NCBI GenBank assembly: GCA_021298195.1
Contig: JAJTEQ010000008.1
Coordinates: 1-44,770 of the forward strand
DNA length: 44,770 nt
Direction of reading: 5' to 3'
Source: Ilumatobacteraceae bacterium
GTDB lineage: Bacteria > Actinomycetota > Acidimicrobiia > Acidimicrobiales > Ilumatobacteraceae
How positions within the stretch are numbered: the first letter of the stretch is position 1; each line of letters begins with the position of its first letter. Of the stretch, positions 1 through 9,330 are shown piece by piece. The position numbers and the translations under genes were made by a program. Under the pieces are notes generated by a model, which was not told the DNA's origin, did not search any database, and saw nothing but the letters and a program-made list of their open reading frames with translations.

Positions 1-1
1 C

Positions 2-961
2 ACGTCGCCCAACCCGTGGGTGGGGTGCGTCATCGAGTGCGCCGACGGACGTGTCTTCGTGGGCGCCACCGAACCGCCGGGCGGTCGCCACGCCGAGATC
101 GTCGCGCTTCATGCGGCGCGCGACGCCGGAGCCGACACCCGCAACGCCACCGTCTTCACCACGTTGGAGCCCTGCAGTCACCACGGTCGCACCGGTCCGT
201 GCGCCGAAGCCCTGATCGAGGCCGGAGTGACGCGCGTGGTGACCGCGTTGGAGGATCCCGACACCAACGTCGCCGGACGTGGTCACGCCATGTTGCGCGC
301 GGCCGGCGTGTCGGTGGACGTCGGTTGTCTGGCCGACGTGGCACACGAACAACTGCTGCCGTATCTGCACCACCGCCGCACCGGTCGGCCCTTCGTGGTG
401 TCGAAGATGGCCGCCACCATCGATGGTCGCACCGCGGCCGCCGACGGCAGCAGTCGCTGGATCACCGGTGACGCCGCCCGCACCGCGGTGCACGCGTTGC
501 GCGCCGACAGCGACGCCATCGTGGTGGGGGCCGGCACCGTGCGTGCCGACGATCCCGAACTGACCACCCGTCTGGTGGAGGGACCGTCGCCGCGTCGCGT
601 GGTCTTGGGCACCGCACCCGCCGACGCCCGCGTGCGTCCGTGCCTGGAGTGGACCGACTCGCTGGAGTCCTTGCTCGATCACCTCGGCGCCGAGGGCGTG
701 CTGCAGTTGCTGGTCGAAGGTGGTGCCACCGTCGCCTCGTCGTTCCACGAGGCCGGACTGGTGGATCGCCACGTCATTCACCTCGCACCCGCGTTTCTCG
801 GCGCGAGCGGCCGACCCATGTTCGCCGGACCCGGCGCCGCCACCATCGACGACATTCGTCGCGGTCGTCTGGTGTCCACCCGCGTTCTCGGCGACGACGT
901 CGAGGTCGTCATCGATCCCGTCACCACCGACAACTTCCCCACCACCAAGGAGCCAGCATGA
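2..961 (+). CDS. ribD: Bifunctional riboflavin deaminase/reductase RibD (5' end cut by window)
   Basis: Converts the pyrimidine product of GTP cyclohydrolase II to 5-amino-6-ribitylaminouracil phosphate by deamination and NADPH-dependent reduction. The frame is open from base 2 and reads [10 protein letters not shown], the conserved RibD N-terminal motif, so the GTG at 20 is internal and roughly the first 10-20 residues lie outside the window. The deaminase zinc site is visible: His in GGRHAE (codon 89-91) and two Cys in [11 protein letters not shown] (codons 173-175 and 200-202). The reductase half follows, with [15 protein letters not shown] near base 400 and [13 protein letters not shown] near base 710. 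The stop overlaps the ribBA start (ATGA), so the two are translationally coupled. Confidence 0.96.
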   Translation, partial: TSPNPWVGCVIECADGRVFVGATEPPGGRHAEIVALHAARDAGADTRNATVFTTLEPCSHHGRTGPCAEALIEAGVTRVVTALEDPDTNVAGRGHAMLRAAGVSVDVGCLADVAHEQLLPYLHHRRTGRPFVVSKMAATIDGRTAAADGSSRWITGDAARTAVHALRADSDAIVVGAGTVRADDPELTTRLVEGPSPRRVVLGTAPADARVRPCLEWTDSLESLLDHLGAEGVLQLLVEGGATVASSFHEAGLVDRHVIHLAPAFLGASGRPMFAGPGAATIDDIRRGRLVSTRVLGDDVEVVIDPVTTDNFPTTKEPA

Positions 962-2187
962 GCAGCGAATTTTCCTTCGCCCCGATCGAGGACGTCGTGG
1001 CGGCCATCGGCCGCGGCGAGATCGTGGTCATGGTCGACGACGAGGATCGCGAGAACGAGGGCGATCTCATCATGGCGGCGCAGTTCGCCACGCCCGAGAA
1101 GATCGCCTTCATCGTGCGCCACACGTCCGGTGTGGTGGTGGCGCCGCTCACCGGAGAACGCTGCGACGACCTGCGCCTGCCGTTGATGGTGGAACACAAC
1201 ACCGAGAGCCATCGCACCGCGTTCACGGTGTCGGTGGACCTGATCGAGGGCACCAGCACCGGCATCTCGGCGGCCGATCGCGCGGCCACGTTGTGCGCGT
1301 TGGCCGATCCCGCGGTGGGCTTCGCCGCGTTCGCCCGTCCCGGACACATCTTCCCGTTGCGCGCCCGCGAGGGCGGCGTGTTGAAGCGCGCCGGCCACAC
1401 CGAGGCCGCCGTGGACCTGGCGCGCATGGCCGGGCTCGAGCCCGCCGGCATCATCTGCGAGATCGTCAACGAGGACGGTTCCATGTCGCGCCTGCCGCAG
1501 CTGATCGAGTTCAGCCGTCGACACGGACTGTTGCTGTCGAGCATCGCCGAGCTCATCAAGTACCGCCGTCGTCACGAGAAGCTGGTGACGCGCATCGGTC
1601 AGGCCCAGGTGCCCACCGATTGGGGCACGTTCACCTGCACCGCGTACCGCAGTCATCTCGACGACACCGAGCATCTGGCCTTCAGCATGGGAGACGTCGA
1701 CGACGGCAACCCCTCGTTGGTGCGCGTGCACAGCGAGTGCCTCACCGGTGACGTGTTCAGCAGCCGTCGTTGCGACTGTGGCCCGCAGTTGAACTCGGCC
1801 ATGGCCCTCATCGCCAAGGAGGGTCGCGGCGTGGTGGTGTACCTGCGCGGGCACGAGGGACGCGGCATCGGCATCGGCCACAAGATCCGCGCGTACTCAC
1901 TGCAGGACGGCGGCCTCGACACCGTGGACGCCAACACCGAACTGGGTCTGCCCGTGGACAGTCGCGAATACGGGATCGGCGCCCAGATCCTGGCCGACCT
2001 GGGTGCGAACAAGTTGCGCCTCATCACCAACAACCCCGCCAAGTACGGCGGTCTCGAGGGTTACGGTCTGGAGATCACCGAGCGCGTGGCCCTGAACCCG
2101 TTGCCCACCGAGGAGAACCTGAAGTACCTGCAGACCAAGCGCGACCGCATGGGACACCTGTTGGACCTTCCCGAAACGTCCGCCTGA
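958..2187 (+). CDS. ribBA: Bifunctional DHBP synthase / GTP cyclohydrolase II RibBA
   Basis: Supplies both riboflavin precursors: 3,4-dihydroxy-2-butanone 4-phosphate from ribulose 5-phosphate (N-terminal half) and 2,5-diamino-6-ribosylamino-pyrimidinone phosphate from GTP (C-terminal half). It has 409 aa. The DHBP synthase metal/substrate motif [11 protein letters not shown] is at residues 27-37. The GTP cyclohydrolase zinc ligands are C261, C272 and C274 (ECLTGD and RRCDCG), followed by [11 protein letters not shown] and the DTVDAN region. The ATG at 958 was chosen because it follows AAGGAG (947-952) by five bases and overlaps the ribD stop; the frame stays open much further upstream, but that stretch is antisense-like shadow of ribD. 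No ribE (riboflavin synthase) lies between ribD and this gene. Confidence 0.97.
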   Translation: MSSEFSFAPIEDVVAAIGRGEIVVMVDDEDRENEGDLIMAAQFATPEKIAFIVRHTSGVVVAPLTGERCDDLRLPLMVEHNTESHRTAFTVSVDLIEGTSTGISAADRAATLCALADPAVGFAAFARPGHIFPLRAREGGVLKRAGHTEAAVDLARMAGLEPAGIICEIVNEDGSMSRLPQLIEFSRRHGLLLSSIAELIKYRRRHEKLVTRIGQAQVPTDWGTFTCTAYRSHLDDTEHLAFSMGDVDDGNPSLVRVHSECLTGDVFSSRRCDCGPQLNSAMALIAKEGRGVVVYLRGHEGRGIGIGHKIRAYSLQDGGLDTVDANTELGLPVDSREYGIGAQILADLGANKLRLITNNPAKYGGLEGYGLEITERVALNPLPTEENLKYLQTKRDRMGHLLDLPETSA

Positions 2188-2213
2188 TCTGCCCCCGTAT
2201 CACCCGCACTCGA

Positions 2214-2238
2214 ATCACCAGCACGACATCACCAGCAC
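2214..2238 (+). repeat. Short tandem direct repeat in ribBA-ribH spacer
   Basis: The 11-base unit ATCACCAGCAC occurs at 2214-2224 and again at 2228-2238, a 14-base period, and a third partial ATCAC follows at 2242. It occupies most of the 69-base gap between ribBA and ribH, upstream of the ribH ribosome binding site CGGAG (2246-2250). No function is apparent; it does not form a recognisable riboswitch or terminator. Confidence 0.5.
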
Positions 2239-2256
2239 CTGATCACGGAGATCATC

Positions 2257-2757
2257 ATGACCAGAATCCAAAGTAGCCAGACCATGCCCGAGTCCTTCGA
2301 CGGATCGGCGCTGTCCGTCGGAATCGTGTGCGCGCGGTTCAACGATCACATCGTCACCGAGTTGTTGGCGGGCGCACGTCGCGGCCTCGACCGCTGTCGG
2401 GTGAAGGACGCCAACATCGACGTGGTGTGGGTGCCCGGCGCGTTCGAGATTCCGTTGGCCGCCATCACCATGGCCGGCTCGGGCAACTACGACGCCATCA
2501 TCACCCTGGGTGCCGTCATCCGTGGCGACACCGCGCACTTCGAGTTCGTGGCTGGCGAATGCGCGCGCGGCATTCAGAACGCGCAGTTGGAGACCGGCAT
2601 CCCGGTGATGTTCGGAGTGCTCACCGTGGACACCAACCAGCAGGCGATCGATCGCTCGGGCCCCGGCATCGACAACAAGGGCGACGAGGCGGCCGTGGGC
2701 GCGGTGGAGATGGGGTTGTTGATCAACGCCATCGAGGCCACCTATCCCCCGGCCTGA
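2257..2757 (+). CDS. ribH: 6,7-dimethyl-8-ribityllumazine synthase RibH
   Basis: Condenses the ribitylaminouracil with DHBP to give lumazine, the step before riboflavin synthase, and usually assembles into pentamers or 60-mer capsids. It has 166 aa. Family motifs are all present: VPGAFEIPLA at residues 59-68, GAVIRGDTAHFEFVA with the catalytic His at 94, and FGVLTVDTNQQAIDRSG followed by NKGDEAA. The ATG at 2257 is preceded by CGGAG with a six-base gap. Third gene of the riboflavin cluster, probably co-transcribed with ribD-ribBA. Confidence 0.97.
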   Translation: MTRIQSSQTMPESFDGSALSVGIVCARFNDHIVTELLAGARRGLDRCRVKDANIDVVWVPGAFEIPLAAITMAGSGNYDAIITLGAVIRGDTAHFEFVAGECARGIQNAQLETGIPVMFGVLTVDTNQQAIDRSGPGIDNKGDEAAVGAVEMGLLINAIEATYPPA

Positions 2758-2843
2758 CCGCGCTCGCCCGACGCGCTCCCACCCCGAATCGGTGTGACGC
2801 TCGATCGCCATGCCCGTGGAGTCGATGAAATACTGAGGAGATC

Positions 2844-3356
2844 ATGGGTCCGATACTGGCCTTCCTCGTCGCGGTTGCGAGTTCCCTGACCGCCCCTTCC
2901 GTCGCGGTGAACGACCCCGCCACCACCGCCGGACGCGTGGAGGTGCTGATGTTCCAGACACCATTGACCAGTTTCGTGAGCACCTCGCGCTCTCCGCGCG
3001 GTGTCGAGGAATCCCTCGACTGGAGCACCGACCAGTGCTCGGCGCCCCTCGTCGGCAGCACCGGTCGTTCGTTCGACTTCACCGCCGCGTGCCTGCGCCA
3101 CGACTTCGGGTATCGCAACTACAAGTTGCTCGACCAACGCTTCAACTGTCCGAACCGACCTACCAACGGCACGTGCGCCGGCGGCACCTGGACCTACGGA
3201 CGTTGGTGGAACGCCTCGAACCGCGCGCGTCTCGACGCGCAGTTCAAGAAGGACCTGTTCGGACATTGCGCGTCGCGACCGGCGTGGGATCGCCCCACGT
3301 GTCGGGCCTGGGCCACCACGTTCCACACCGCGGTGCGCACCTTCGGCGGCCCGTGA
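2844..3356 (+). CDS. Secreted prokaryotic phospholipase A2-like protein
   Basis: Predicted extracellular phospholipase A2 of the bacterial/fungal family typified by the Streptomyces violaceoruber enzyme. It has 170 aa with a hydrophobic N-terminal signal (residues 2-21, ending SVAVNDPA). The calcium/catalytic motif CLRHDFGYRNY is at 83-93, so H86 is the likely catalytic His and D87 a calcium ligand; D131 in NRARLDAQF matches the family's second catalytic Asp. Six cysteines (65, 83, 102, 111, 142, 153) suggest three disulfides. Between the His helix and the Asp helix there is an insert of about 24 residues carrying two of the Cys. The start follows GAGGAG (2835-2840). The gene is convergent with the next one; only six bases separate them. 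Confidence 0.85.
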   Translation: MGPILAFLVAVASSLTAPSVAVNDPATTAGRVEVLMFQTPLTSFVSTSRSPRGVEESLDWSTDQCSAPLVGSTGRSFDFTAACLRHDFGYRNYKLLDQRFNCPNRPTNGTCAGGTWTYGRWWNASNRARLDAQFKKDLFGHCASRPAWDRPTCRAWATTFHTAVRTFGGP

Positions 3357-3362
3357 CGGGCT

Positions 3363-3848
3363 TCACCGTGTCGACACCCGCCGGTACAGGATCGCGTCCG
3401 TCGGTTCCTCGCCGTCGCGACACCCGCACTCGATGCGCTCCGCCTCCACGAAACCGGCGCGCTCGGCGGTGCGACGCGAGGCCGTGTTGCCCTCGGCGAT
3501 GCGCGCGGTGAGCGCACGAACGGATGAGTCCGTGGCGAGCAACTCGGCCACCAGTGACACGGCCGACGCCATCACCCGCATGCCTCGTCCTCTCGGTGCC
3601 AGCCAGTAACCGATCTCGGCATCACCGTTCTCGTTCACGCCGTGCACGCCGATGACCCCGATCGGATCGCCGTCGTGTTCGATCACCCAGCGTTGCCGTT
3701 CGAGTTCCGGGTGCTCCACGAAATGCCGCGCGTGATCGCGCGTGTACGGGCGCGGCACCAGGGTCCACCGCTGAATGTCGGGATCCTGACAGGCCTCGGT
3801 GATCCAGTCGATGTCGGATTCGAGAAAGGTCTCGCGCAGCACCACCAT
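3363..3848 (-). CDS. GNAT family N-acetyltransferase (RimJ/RimL-like)
   Basis: Predicted acetyl-CoA-dependent N-acetyltransferase of 161 aa; the acceptor is unknown. It reads as a RimJ/RimL-type GNAT: an N-terminal LRETFLESDIDWITEACQD segment, the beta4 strand EIGYWLAPRGRGMR that forms the acetyl-CoA pyrophosphate loop, then TARIAEGNTASRRTAERAGF, the typical Asn-containing C-terminal helix. The frame is open to 3944, but that would overlap the Nudix gene, so the ATG at 3848 (MVVLRE) was taken, 14 bases after the Nudix stop. It is probably the last gene of the transcript that also carries the Nudix gene and the 59-aa gene. Confidence 0.85.
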   Translation of the reverse strand: MVVLRETFLESDIDWITEACQDPDIQRWTLVPRPYTRDHARHFVEHPELERQRWVIEHDGDPIGVIGVHGVNENGDAEIGYWLAPRGRGMRVMASAVSLVAELLATDSSVRALTARIAEGNTASRRTAERAGFVEAERIECGCRDGEEPTDAILYRRVSTR

Positions 3849-3862
3849 GCGTGAATGGTGCC

Positions 3863-4555
3863 TCACCAGTTGGGCAGATCCAAGTGATTTACGCCGTGCA
3901 CGCGGCACAGCAATTCGTGCAGGATGCGCGCCGTGGCGCCCCACACCGTTTCGTCGTCCAGATGGAAGAAGAACATGGGGCGTTCACCGTCGTTACTCGT
4001 GGGCACCGACCACCACTCCCACGAGAACGTGTCGGGTCGCACGAGTTCGCGCAACGGCACCCAGAACGCGCGCTCCACCTCGTCGTTGCTGATGGTCAGT
4101 GACGGGCGCTCGCCCACCGTTCCCACCACCGGCACGATGTAACTGCGACTCACGAAGGTCGACAGGGGCGACAGGGTTCCGTGCACCTCCACCACGTCGG
4201 GGTGCACGCCCACCTCCTCGTGCGTTTCGCGGCGCGCGGCCTCGATGATGCTCTCGCCCGCGTCCACCCGACCACCGGGAAAGCTGATCTCGCCGCGATG
4301 GTTGGTGAGATTCGACGAGCGTCGGGTCAGCAGGATCTCGGCTCCGGACTCCGACTCGGCCAGCAACATCAACACCGCCGACACCTTCTCGTCGGGTCGC
4401 GGTTCCTTGGTCGACGACGCGCCCTCGCGCAACGCGCGCAGCACCGCCGTCAACGAGAAATCGGCGTCACGATCGCGCCACAACGGTTCACCCGCGGGTC
4501 GCGAGGCCGGAGGAACGGGGATCGACTGCGGACCACCGGGTCGACGCGCGGTCAC
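3863..4555 (-). CDS. Nudix hydrolase, CoA pyrophosphatase (NudL) type
   Basis: Likely hydrolyses CoA or acyl-CoA to 4'-phosphopantetheine (or acyl derivative) and 3',5'-ADP. The Nudix box is intact: GRVDAGE, seven residues, then RETHEEVGV. It is preceded by LLTRRSSNLTNHRGEISFPGG (key residues R, S, L, H, G, FPGG), the extra signature that separates CoA-type Nudix enzymes from others. Start assignment is uncertain: I chose the GTG at 4555 (230 aa), 29 bases after the stop of the upstream 59-aa gene; a longer frame to 4711 would overlap that gene. No clear ribosome binding site supports either, so translation may be coupled to the upstream gene. Confidence 0.87.
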   Translation of the reverse strand: MTARRPGGPQSIPVPPASRPAGEPLWRDRDADFSLTAVLRALREGASSTKEPRPDEKVSAVLMLLAESESGAEILLTRRSSNLTNHRGEISFPGGRVDAGESIIEAARRETHEEVGVHPDVVEVHGTLSPLSTFVSRSYIVPVVGTVGERPSLTISNDEVERAFWVPLRELVRPDTFSWEWWSVPTSNDGERPMFFFHLDDETVWGATARILHELLCRVHGVNHLDLPNW

Positions 4556-4584
4556 GATGATCGACGCATCACGACGACGAGAGG

Positions 4585-4764
4585 TCAGGCGACCGTCGTG
4601 GGCTTCCAGCCCGACGCCTGCAGTTGCTGCAACACCTCGGCCAAACCGGCGGTCTTCATGGAGGTGAGCACCTTGCCCGGCGTCTGCTCGCCGCGCTCCC
4701 ACTCTTCCCACGCCGCGATGATCTTGGCCAGGTCGGGGGCGGGTCGTTCGAAGTCGGATGCCAT
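4585..4764 (-). CDS. 59-aa conserved-looking hypothetical protein
   Basis: A small open frame, MASDFERPAPDLAKIIAAWE at the N-terminus, then EEWERGEQTPGKVLTSMKTAG and LAEVLQQLQA in helical segments, ending SGWKPTTVA. It is rich in Trp and acidic residues, with no signal peptide or membrane segment. I do not recognise the family. Support for it being real: a clean start with TAGACT exactly six bases upstream (leaderless arrangement), a non-repetitive amphipathic composition unlike a shadow frame, and a neat fit between the membrane-protein gene and the Nudix gene on the same strand. Confidence 0.7.
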   Translation of the reverse strand: MASDFERPAPDLAKIIAAWEEWERGEQTPGKVLTSMKTAGLAEVLQQLQASGWKPTTVA

Positions 4765-4770
4765 GGGATC

Positions 4771-4776
4771 AGTCTA
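4771..4776 (-). promoter_or_regulatory. Leaderless -10 element for the 59-aa gene
   Basis: On the minus strand TAGACT is followed by six bases and then the ATG at 4764, which would place transcription start on the A of ATG. No ribosome binding site precedes the ATG and no good -35 is visible. Confidence 0.55.
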
Positions 4777-4797
4777 CGAGCGCGACGTCGAGGTGGC

Positions 4798-5274
4798 TCA
4801 GGCGGAGTCGTCGTCCGATTGCTTCATCCGGGCGCGCGCACGACCGGCCAACGTGCCCACGGTGCGTCCGGCCAGTCGACCGATCTCGTCGGCGCGACCA
4901 TCGGGTCGCTGTGACGAGTCGGTGACACCCCTCTTGGACGGCGCGCTGTAATCCGTGCGGGCCACCACCACCACGAACACCACCACCACGAGGATCTGCA
5001 CGAGTCGGGTGTTGGTCTCGAGGTCGGGTAACGCGCAGGCCGCCAACGCGATGACGACGAGGATGTAATCGAGGATGCGGTGCGTGCGACGACCCACCTT
5101 GCGGAACGCGGCCAGGGGCGCGTCGGCCACCGCGGCATTGATGACGATGAGAGCACCCAACGCCGTGGGAACCACCGGGTCGATGCTCTGCAGACCACTG
5201 GCCACCAACGCGCCACCCACCACGTATTCGGCGGCTTGGTGCAACCAGAACGCGCGCTTGCCCTCGGCCACCAT
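4798..5274 (-). CDS. Small integral membrane protein of unknown function
   Basis: 158 aa with four probable membrane segments: about residues 13-28, 34-51, 66-83 and 91-106 (the last is almost pure Val/Ile/Leu). The C-terminal third (108-158) is polar and basic, with RADEIGRLAGRTVGTLAGRA, presumably cytoplasmic. A basic HRILDY patch precedes the third segment. I do not recognise a family and assign no function. It is separated from groEL upstream by a strong terminator and has its own leaderless-type -10 element, so it is likely a separate transcription unit that may read on into the 59-aa gene 33 bases later. Confidence 0.8.
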   Translation of the reverse strand: MVAEGKRAFWLHQAAEYVVGGALVASGLQSIDPVVPTALGALIVINAAVADAPLAAFRKVGRRTHRILDYILVVIALAACALPDLETNTRLVQILVVVVFVVVVARTDYSAPSKRGVTDSSQRPDGRADEIGRLAGRTVGTLAGRARARMKQSDDDSA

Positions 5275-5281
5275 GACGCGA

Positions 5282-5287
5282 ACACTA
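5282..5287 (-). promoter_or_regulatory. Leaderless -10 element for the membrane-protein gene
   Basis: Minus-strand TAGTGT lies seven bases before the ATG at 5274, and no Shine-Dalgarno sequence is present. This places the transcript 5' end at or within one base of the start codon. Confidence 0.5.
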
Positions 5288-5331
5288 ACGAGACGCGAGC
5301 CGTGCGCGAGGGCGCATGCGCGGGGAAAGCA

Positions 5332-5359
5332 AAGGCCCCGGGGCGAACCCCGGGGCCTT
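5332..5359 (-). terminator. Intrinsic terminator after groEL
   Basis: Perfect 12-bp GC-rich stem (5332-5343 with 5348-5359) and a four-base loop that reads UUCG on the minus-strand RNA. It lies 35 bases beyond the groEL stop. The minus-strand RNA continues with a short U-containing run (UUUGCUUU). It separates groESL from the membrane-protein gene downstream. Confidence 0.85.
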
Positions 5360-5394
5360 CGATCACTCCTGTGGAAAGTGGTTCACACCACTCG

Positions 5395-7044
<1,650 letters not shown>

Positions 7045-7052
7045 TCAGTTCC

Positions 7053-7346
7053 TCACTTGACCACGATGGCGAGGACGTCACGGCTGGTGAGGATGAGCAG
7101 ATCCTCGCCGCCCGCGGTGATCTCGGTGCCGCCGTACTTGCTGTACAGGACGGTGTCTCCGACCTTCACGTCGAGAGCGAAGTGCTTGCCTTCGTCGTCG
7201 CTCCAGCGGCCGGGGCCCACGGCCAGGACTTCACCCTGCTGGGGCTTTTCCTTGGCGGTGTCGGGGATGACGAGGCCGGAAGCGGTGCGCTCCTCGGCTG
7301 CGTTGGGCCGGACCACGATTCGGTCATCGAGGGGCTTCAGGTTCAT
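7053..7346 (-). CDS. groES: Co-chaperonin GroES (Hsp10)
   Basis: Heptameric lid of the GroEL chamber, 97 aa. It begins [14 protein letters not shown]; the mobile loop is [21 protein letters not shown] (residues 18-38) and the roof/dome region follows with [14 protein letters not shown]. The ATG is preceded by AAAGG. First gene of the groES-groEL operon; the promoter and two CIRCE operators lie 59-134 bases upstream. Confidence 0.99.
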   Translation of the reverse strand: MNLKPLDDRIVVRPNAAEERTASGLVIPDTAKEKPQQGEVLAVGPGRWSDDEGKHFALDVKVGDTVLYSKYGGTEITAGGEDLLILTSRDVLAIVVK

Positions 7347-7404
7347 GGTGTCGAGCCTTTCGTTGGCGTGTGTTGTTTCTGGTCATGTCGACCGCCGGGA
7401 GGCG

Positions 7405-7431
7405 TTAGCACTCCCGTCGGTCGAGTGCCAA
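7405..7431. promoter_or_regulatory. CIRCE operator 1 (HrcA binding site)
   Basis: TTAGCACTC (7405-7413), nine bases, GAGTGCCAA (7423-7431). The consensus is TTAGCACTC-N9-GAGTGCTAA; there is a single mismatch. It abuts the -10 element of the groES promoter and would cover the transcription start, the usual place for HrcA repression. Confidence 0.92.
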
Positions 7432-7460
7432 GGATAGAGGTGGGGCTCGGGCGTTAGCAA
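7431..7460 (-). promoter_or_regulatory. groESL promoter
   Basis: On the minus strand the -35 is TTGCTA (7455-7460) and the -10 is TATCCT (7431-7436), 18 bases apart. The -35 lies inside the left half of CIRCE 2 and the -10 touches CIRCE 1, so both operators overlap RNA polymerase contacts. The expected start near 7424 gives a leader of about 78 bases. Confidence 0.7.
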
Positions 7461-7480
7461 CCGGAAGCCGAGAGTGCTAA
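7454..7480. promoter_or_regulatory. CIRCE operator 2, one half degenerate
   Basis: TTAGCAACC (7454-7462), nine bases, GAGTGCTAA (7472-7480). The right half is perfect and the left half has two mismatches. Those changes give TTGCTA on the minus strand, which serves as the promoter -35. Its centre is 49 bases from that of CIRCE 1. Confidence 0.85.
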
Positions 7481-7487
7481 CCCCCGG

Positions 7488-7539
7488 CGATCTGGGTCGC
7501 GAAAGTGACCGGTTTCGGTCACTTTCGCGACCCAGATCG
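7488..7539. repeat. Perfect 24-bp inverted repeat with 4-base loop
   Basis: The arms 7488-7511 and 7516-7539 are exact reverse complements around the loop GTTT (7512-7515). It starts 11 bases past the maf stop codon on the minus strand and ends just upstream of CIRCE 2. It could act as a terminator or insulator for maf, but there is no U-run on either side. It could also be a copy of a dispersed palindromic repeat. No second copy occurs in this window. Confidence 0.9.
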
Positions 7540-7550
7540 GGAGAGTGAGG

Positions 7551-8162
<612 letters not shown>

Positions 8163-8166
8163 GTCG

Positions 8167-9330
8167 TCAGCCTCCGGACAGCGCCATCACGTCGTCGTCG
8201 CAGGGGACGGTGAGGTCGTCGAGATGATCGAGATATCCGTCGGGCAACGCCACTCGAATGGGCCCGCTGGTCTTGCCGCGTCGGATGCGTTCACCACCAT
8301 CGACCACCGCGAGTTCCGATCCGTGAACGTCCGACATCTCGTCGAGCAGTCGATCCACCTCGTCCACGGTGGAGGTGGTGGCCAGACGGTGCCGAATGTC
8401 GCCACCCACCGGGAAACCGGTGAGGTACCACGACACGTGTTTGCGGAAGTCGCGCACCCCGCGTGGACTTCCGGACGCATCGGCTCCGAAATGTTCGTCG
8501 AGGGCCCGCACGTGCCTCTTCATCACGTCGACCACGAAACCCAGACGACGCGGAGGTGCCACCTCGCGACCGGCGAAGGCGTCCACCAGATCACCGAACA
8601 ACCACGGACGCCCGAGGCACCCGCGACCCACCACCACGCCGTCGCAACCGGTGTGTTCCACCATGCGCAACGCGTCCTCGGCGGTCCAGATGTCACCGTT
8701 GCCGAGCACCGGAATGGAGTGCACCGCCTGCTTCAAAGCGGCGATGGCGTCCCAGTCGGCTTCACCGCTGTAGTGCTGTTGCGCCGTGCGCGCGTGCAGG
8801 GCCACCGCGGCGATACCGGTGTCCATGGCGATGCGTCCGGTGTCGAGATACGTGATGAGGTCGTCGTCGATTCCCTTGCGGAACTTGGCGGTGACCGGAA
8901 TTCCGAACGGGGTCGCCGCTTCGACGGCCGCGGTCATGATGGCCCGCAACAAGTTGGGCTTGGCCGGCACCGCGGCGCCACCGCCCTTGCGGGTGACCTT
9001 GGCCGCGGGGCAACCGAAGTTCATGTCGATGTGGTCGACCGCACCGGCACCACCGAGTCGCTTGATCGCCTCGCTCAACATGCGCGGATCGCTTCCGTAC
9101 AACTGCAGGCTGCGCGGCGACTCACCGGGGGCGAAGGTGACCATGCGTTCGGTCTTGGCGCTGCCGTGCACCAGCGCGGTGGCCATCACCATCTCGTTCA
9201 CGTACAAGAGGCCCGGTGCGAACTCACGGCACAACGAACGGAACGGTGCGTTGGTGACCCCGGCCATGGGAGCCAACACCACCGGTGACGGCAAGGTCAA
9301 CGGTCCGATGCGCAACGCCGACGTCACCAC
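8167..9330 (-). CDS. dusB: tRNA-dihydrouridine synthase (DusB-like)
   Basis: FMN-dependent enzyme that reduces uridines in the tRNA D-loop. 387 aa: an N-terminal TIM barrel beginning LTLPSPVVLAPMAGVTN, the active-site motif IDMNFGCPAAKVTRKGGG with catalytic C107, then VTAKFRKG, ALHARTAQQHYSG and VVVGRGCLGRPWLFGD (FMN phosphate site). The C-terminal helical domain contains RDFRKHVSWYLTGFP. The GTG start (9330) overlaps the tsaD stop by seven bases, indicating coupled translation. Confidence 0.94.
   Translation of the reverse strand: MVTSALRIGPLTLPSPVVLAPMAGVTNAPFRSLCREFAPGLLYVNEMVMATALVHGSAKTERMVTFAPGESPRSLQLYGSDPRMLSEAIKRLGGAGAVDHIDMNFGCPAAKVTRKGGGAAVPAKPNLLRAIMTAAVEAATPFGIPVTAKFRKGIDDDLITYLDTGRIAMDTGIAAVALHARTAQQHYSGEADWDAIAALKQAVHSIPVLGNGDIWTAEDALRMVEHTGCDGVVVGRGCLGRPWLFGDLVDAFAGREVAPPRRLGFVVDVMKRHVRALDEHFGADASGSPRGVRDFRKHVSWYLTGFPVGGDIRHRLATTSTVDEVDRLLDEMSDVHGSELAVVDGGERIRRGKTSGPIRVALPDGYLDHLDDLTVPCDDDVMALSGG

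Noticed and set aside
640-957. 106-residue N-terminal extension of ribBA
   Set aside because: Overlaps ribD in another frame, Arg/Ser-rich shadow; the ATG at 958 has a proper ribosome binding site and gives the standard N-terminus.
2188-2256. FMN riboswitch ahead of ribH
   Set aside because: The spacer is only 69 bases and made mostly of a short direct repeat; none of the conserved RFN helices is visible.
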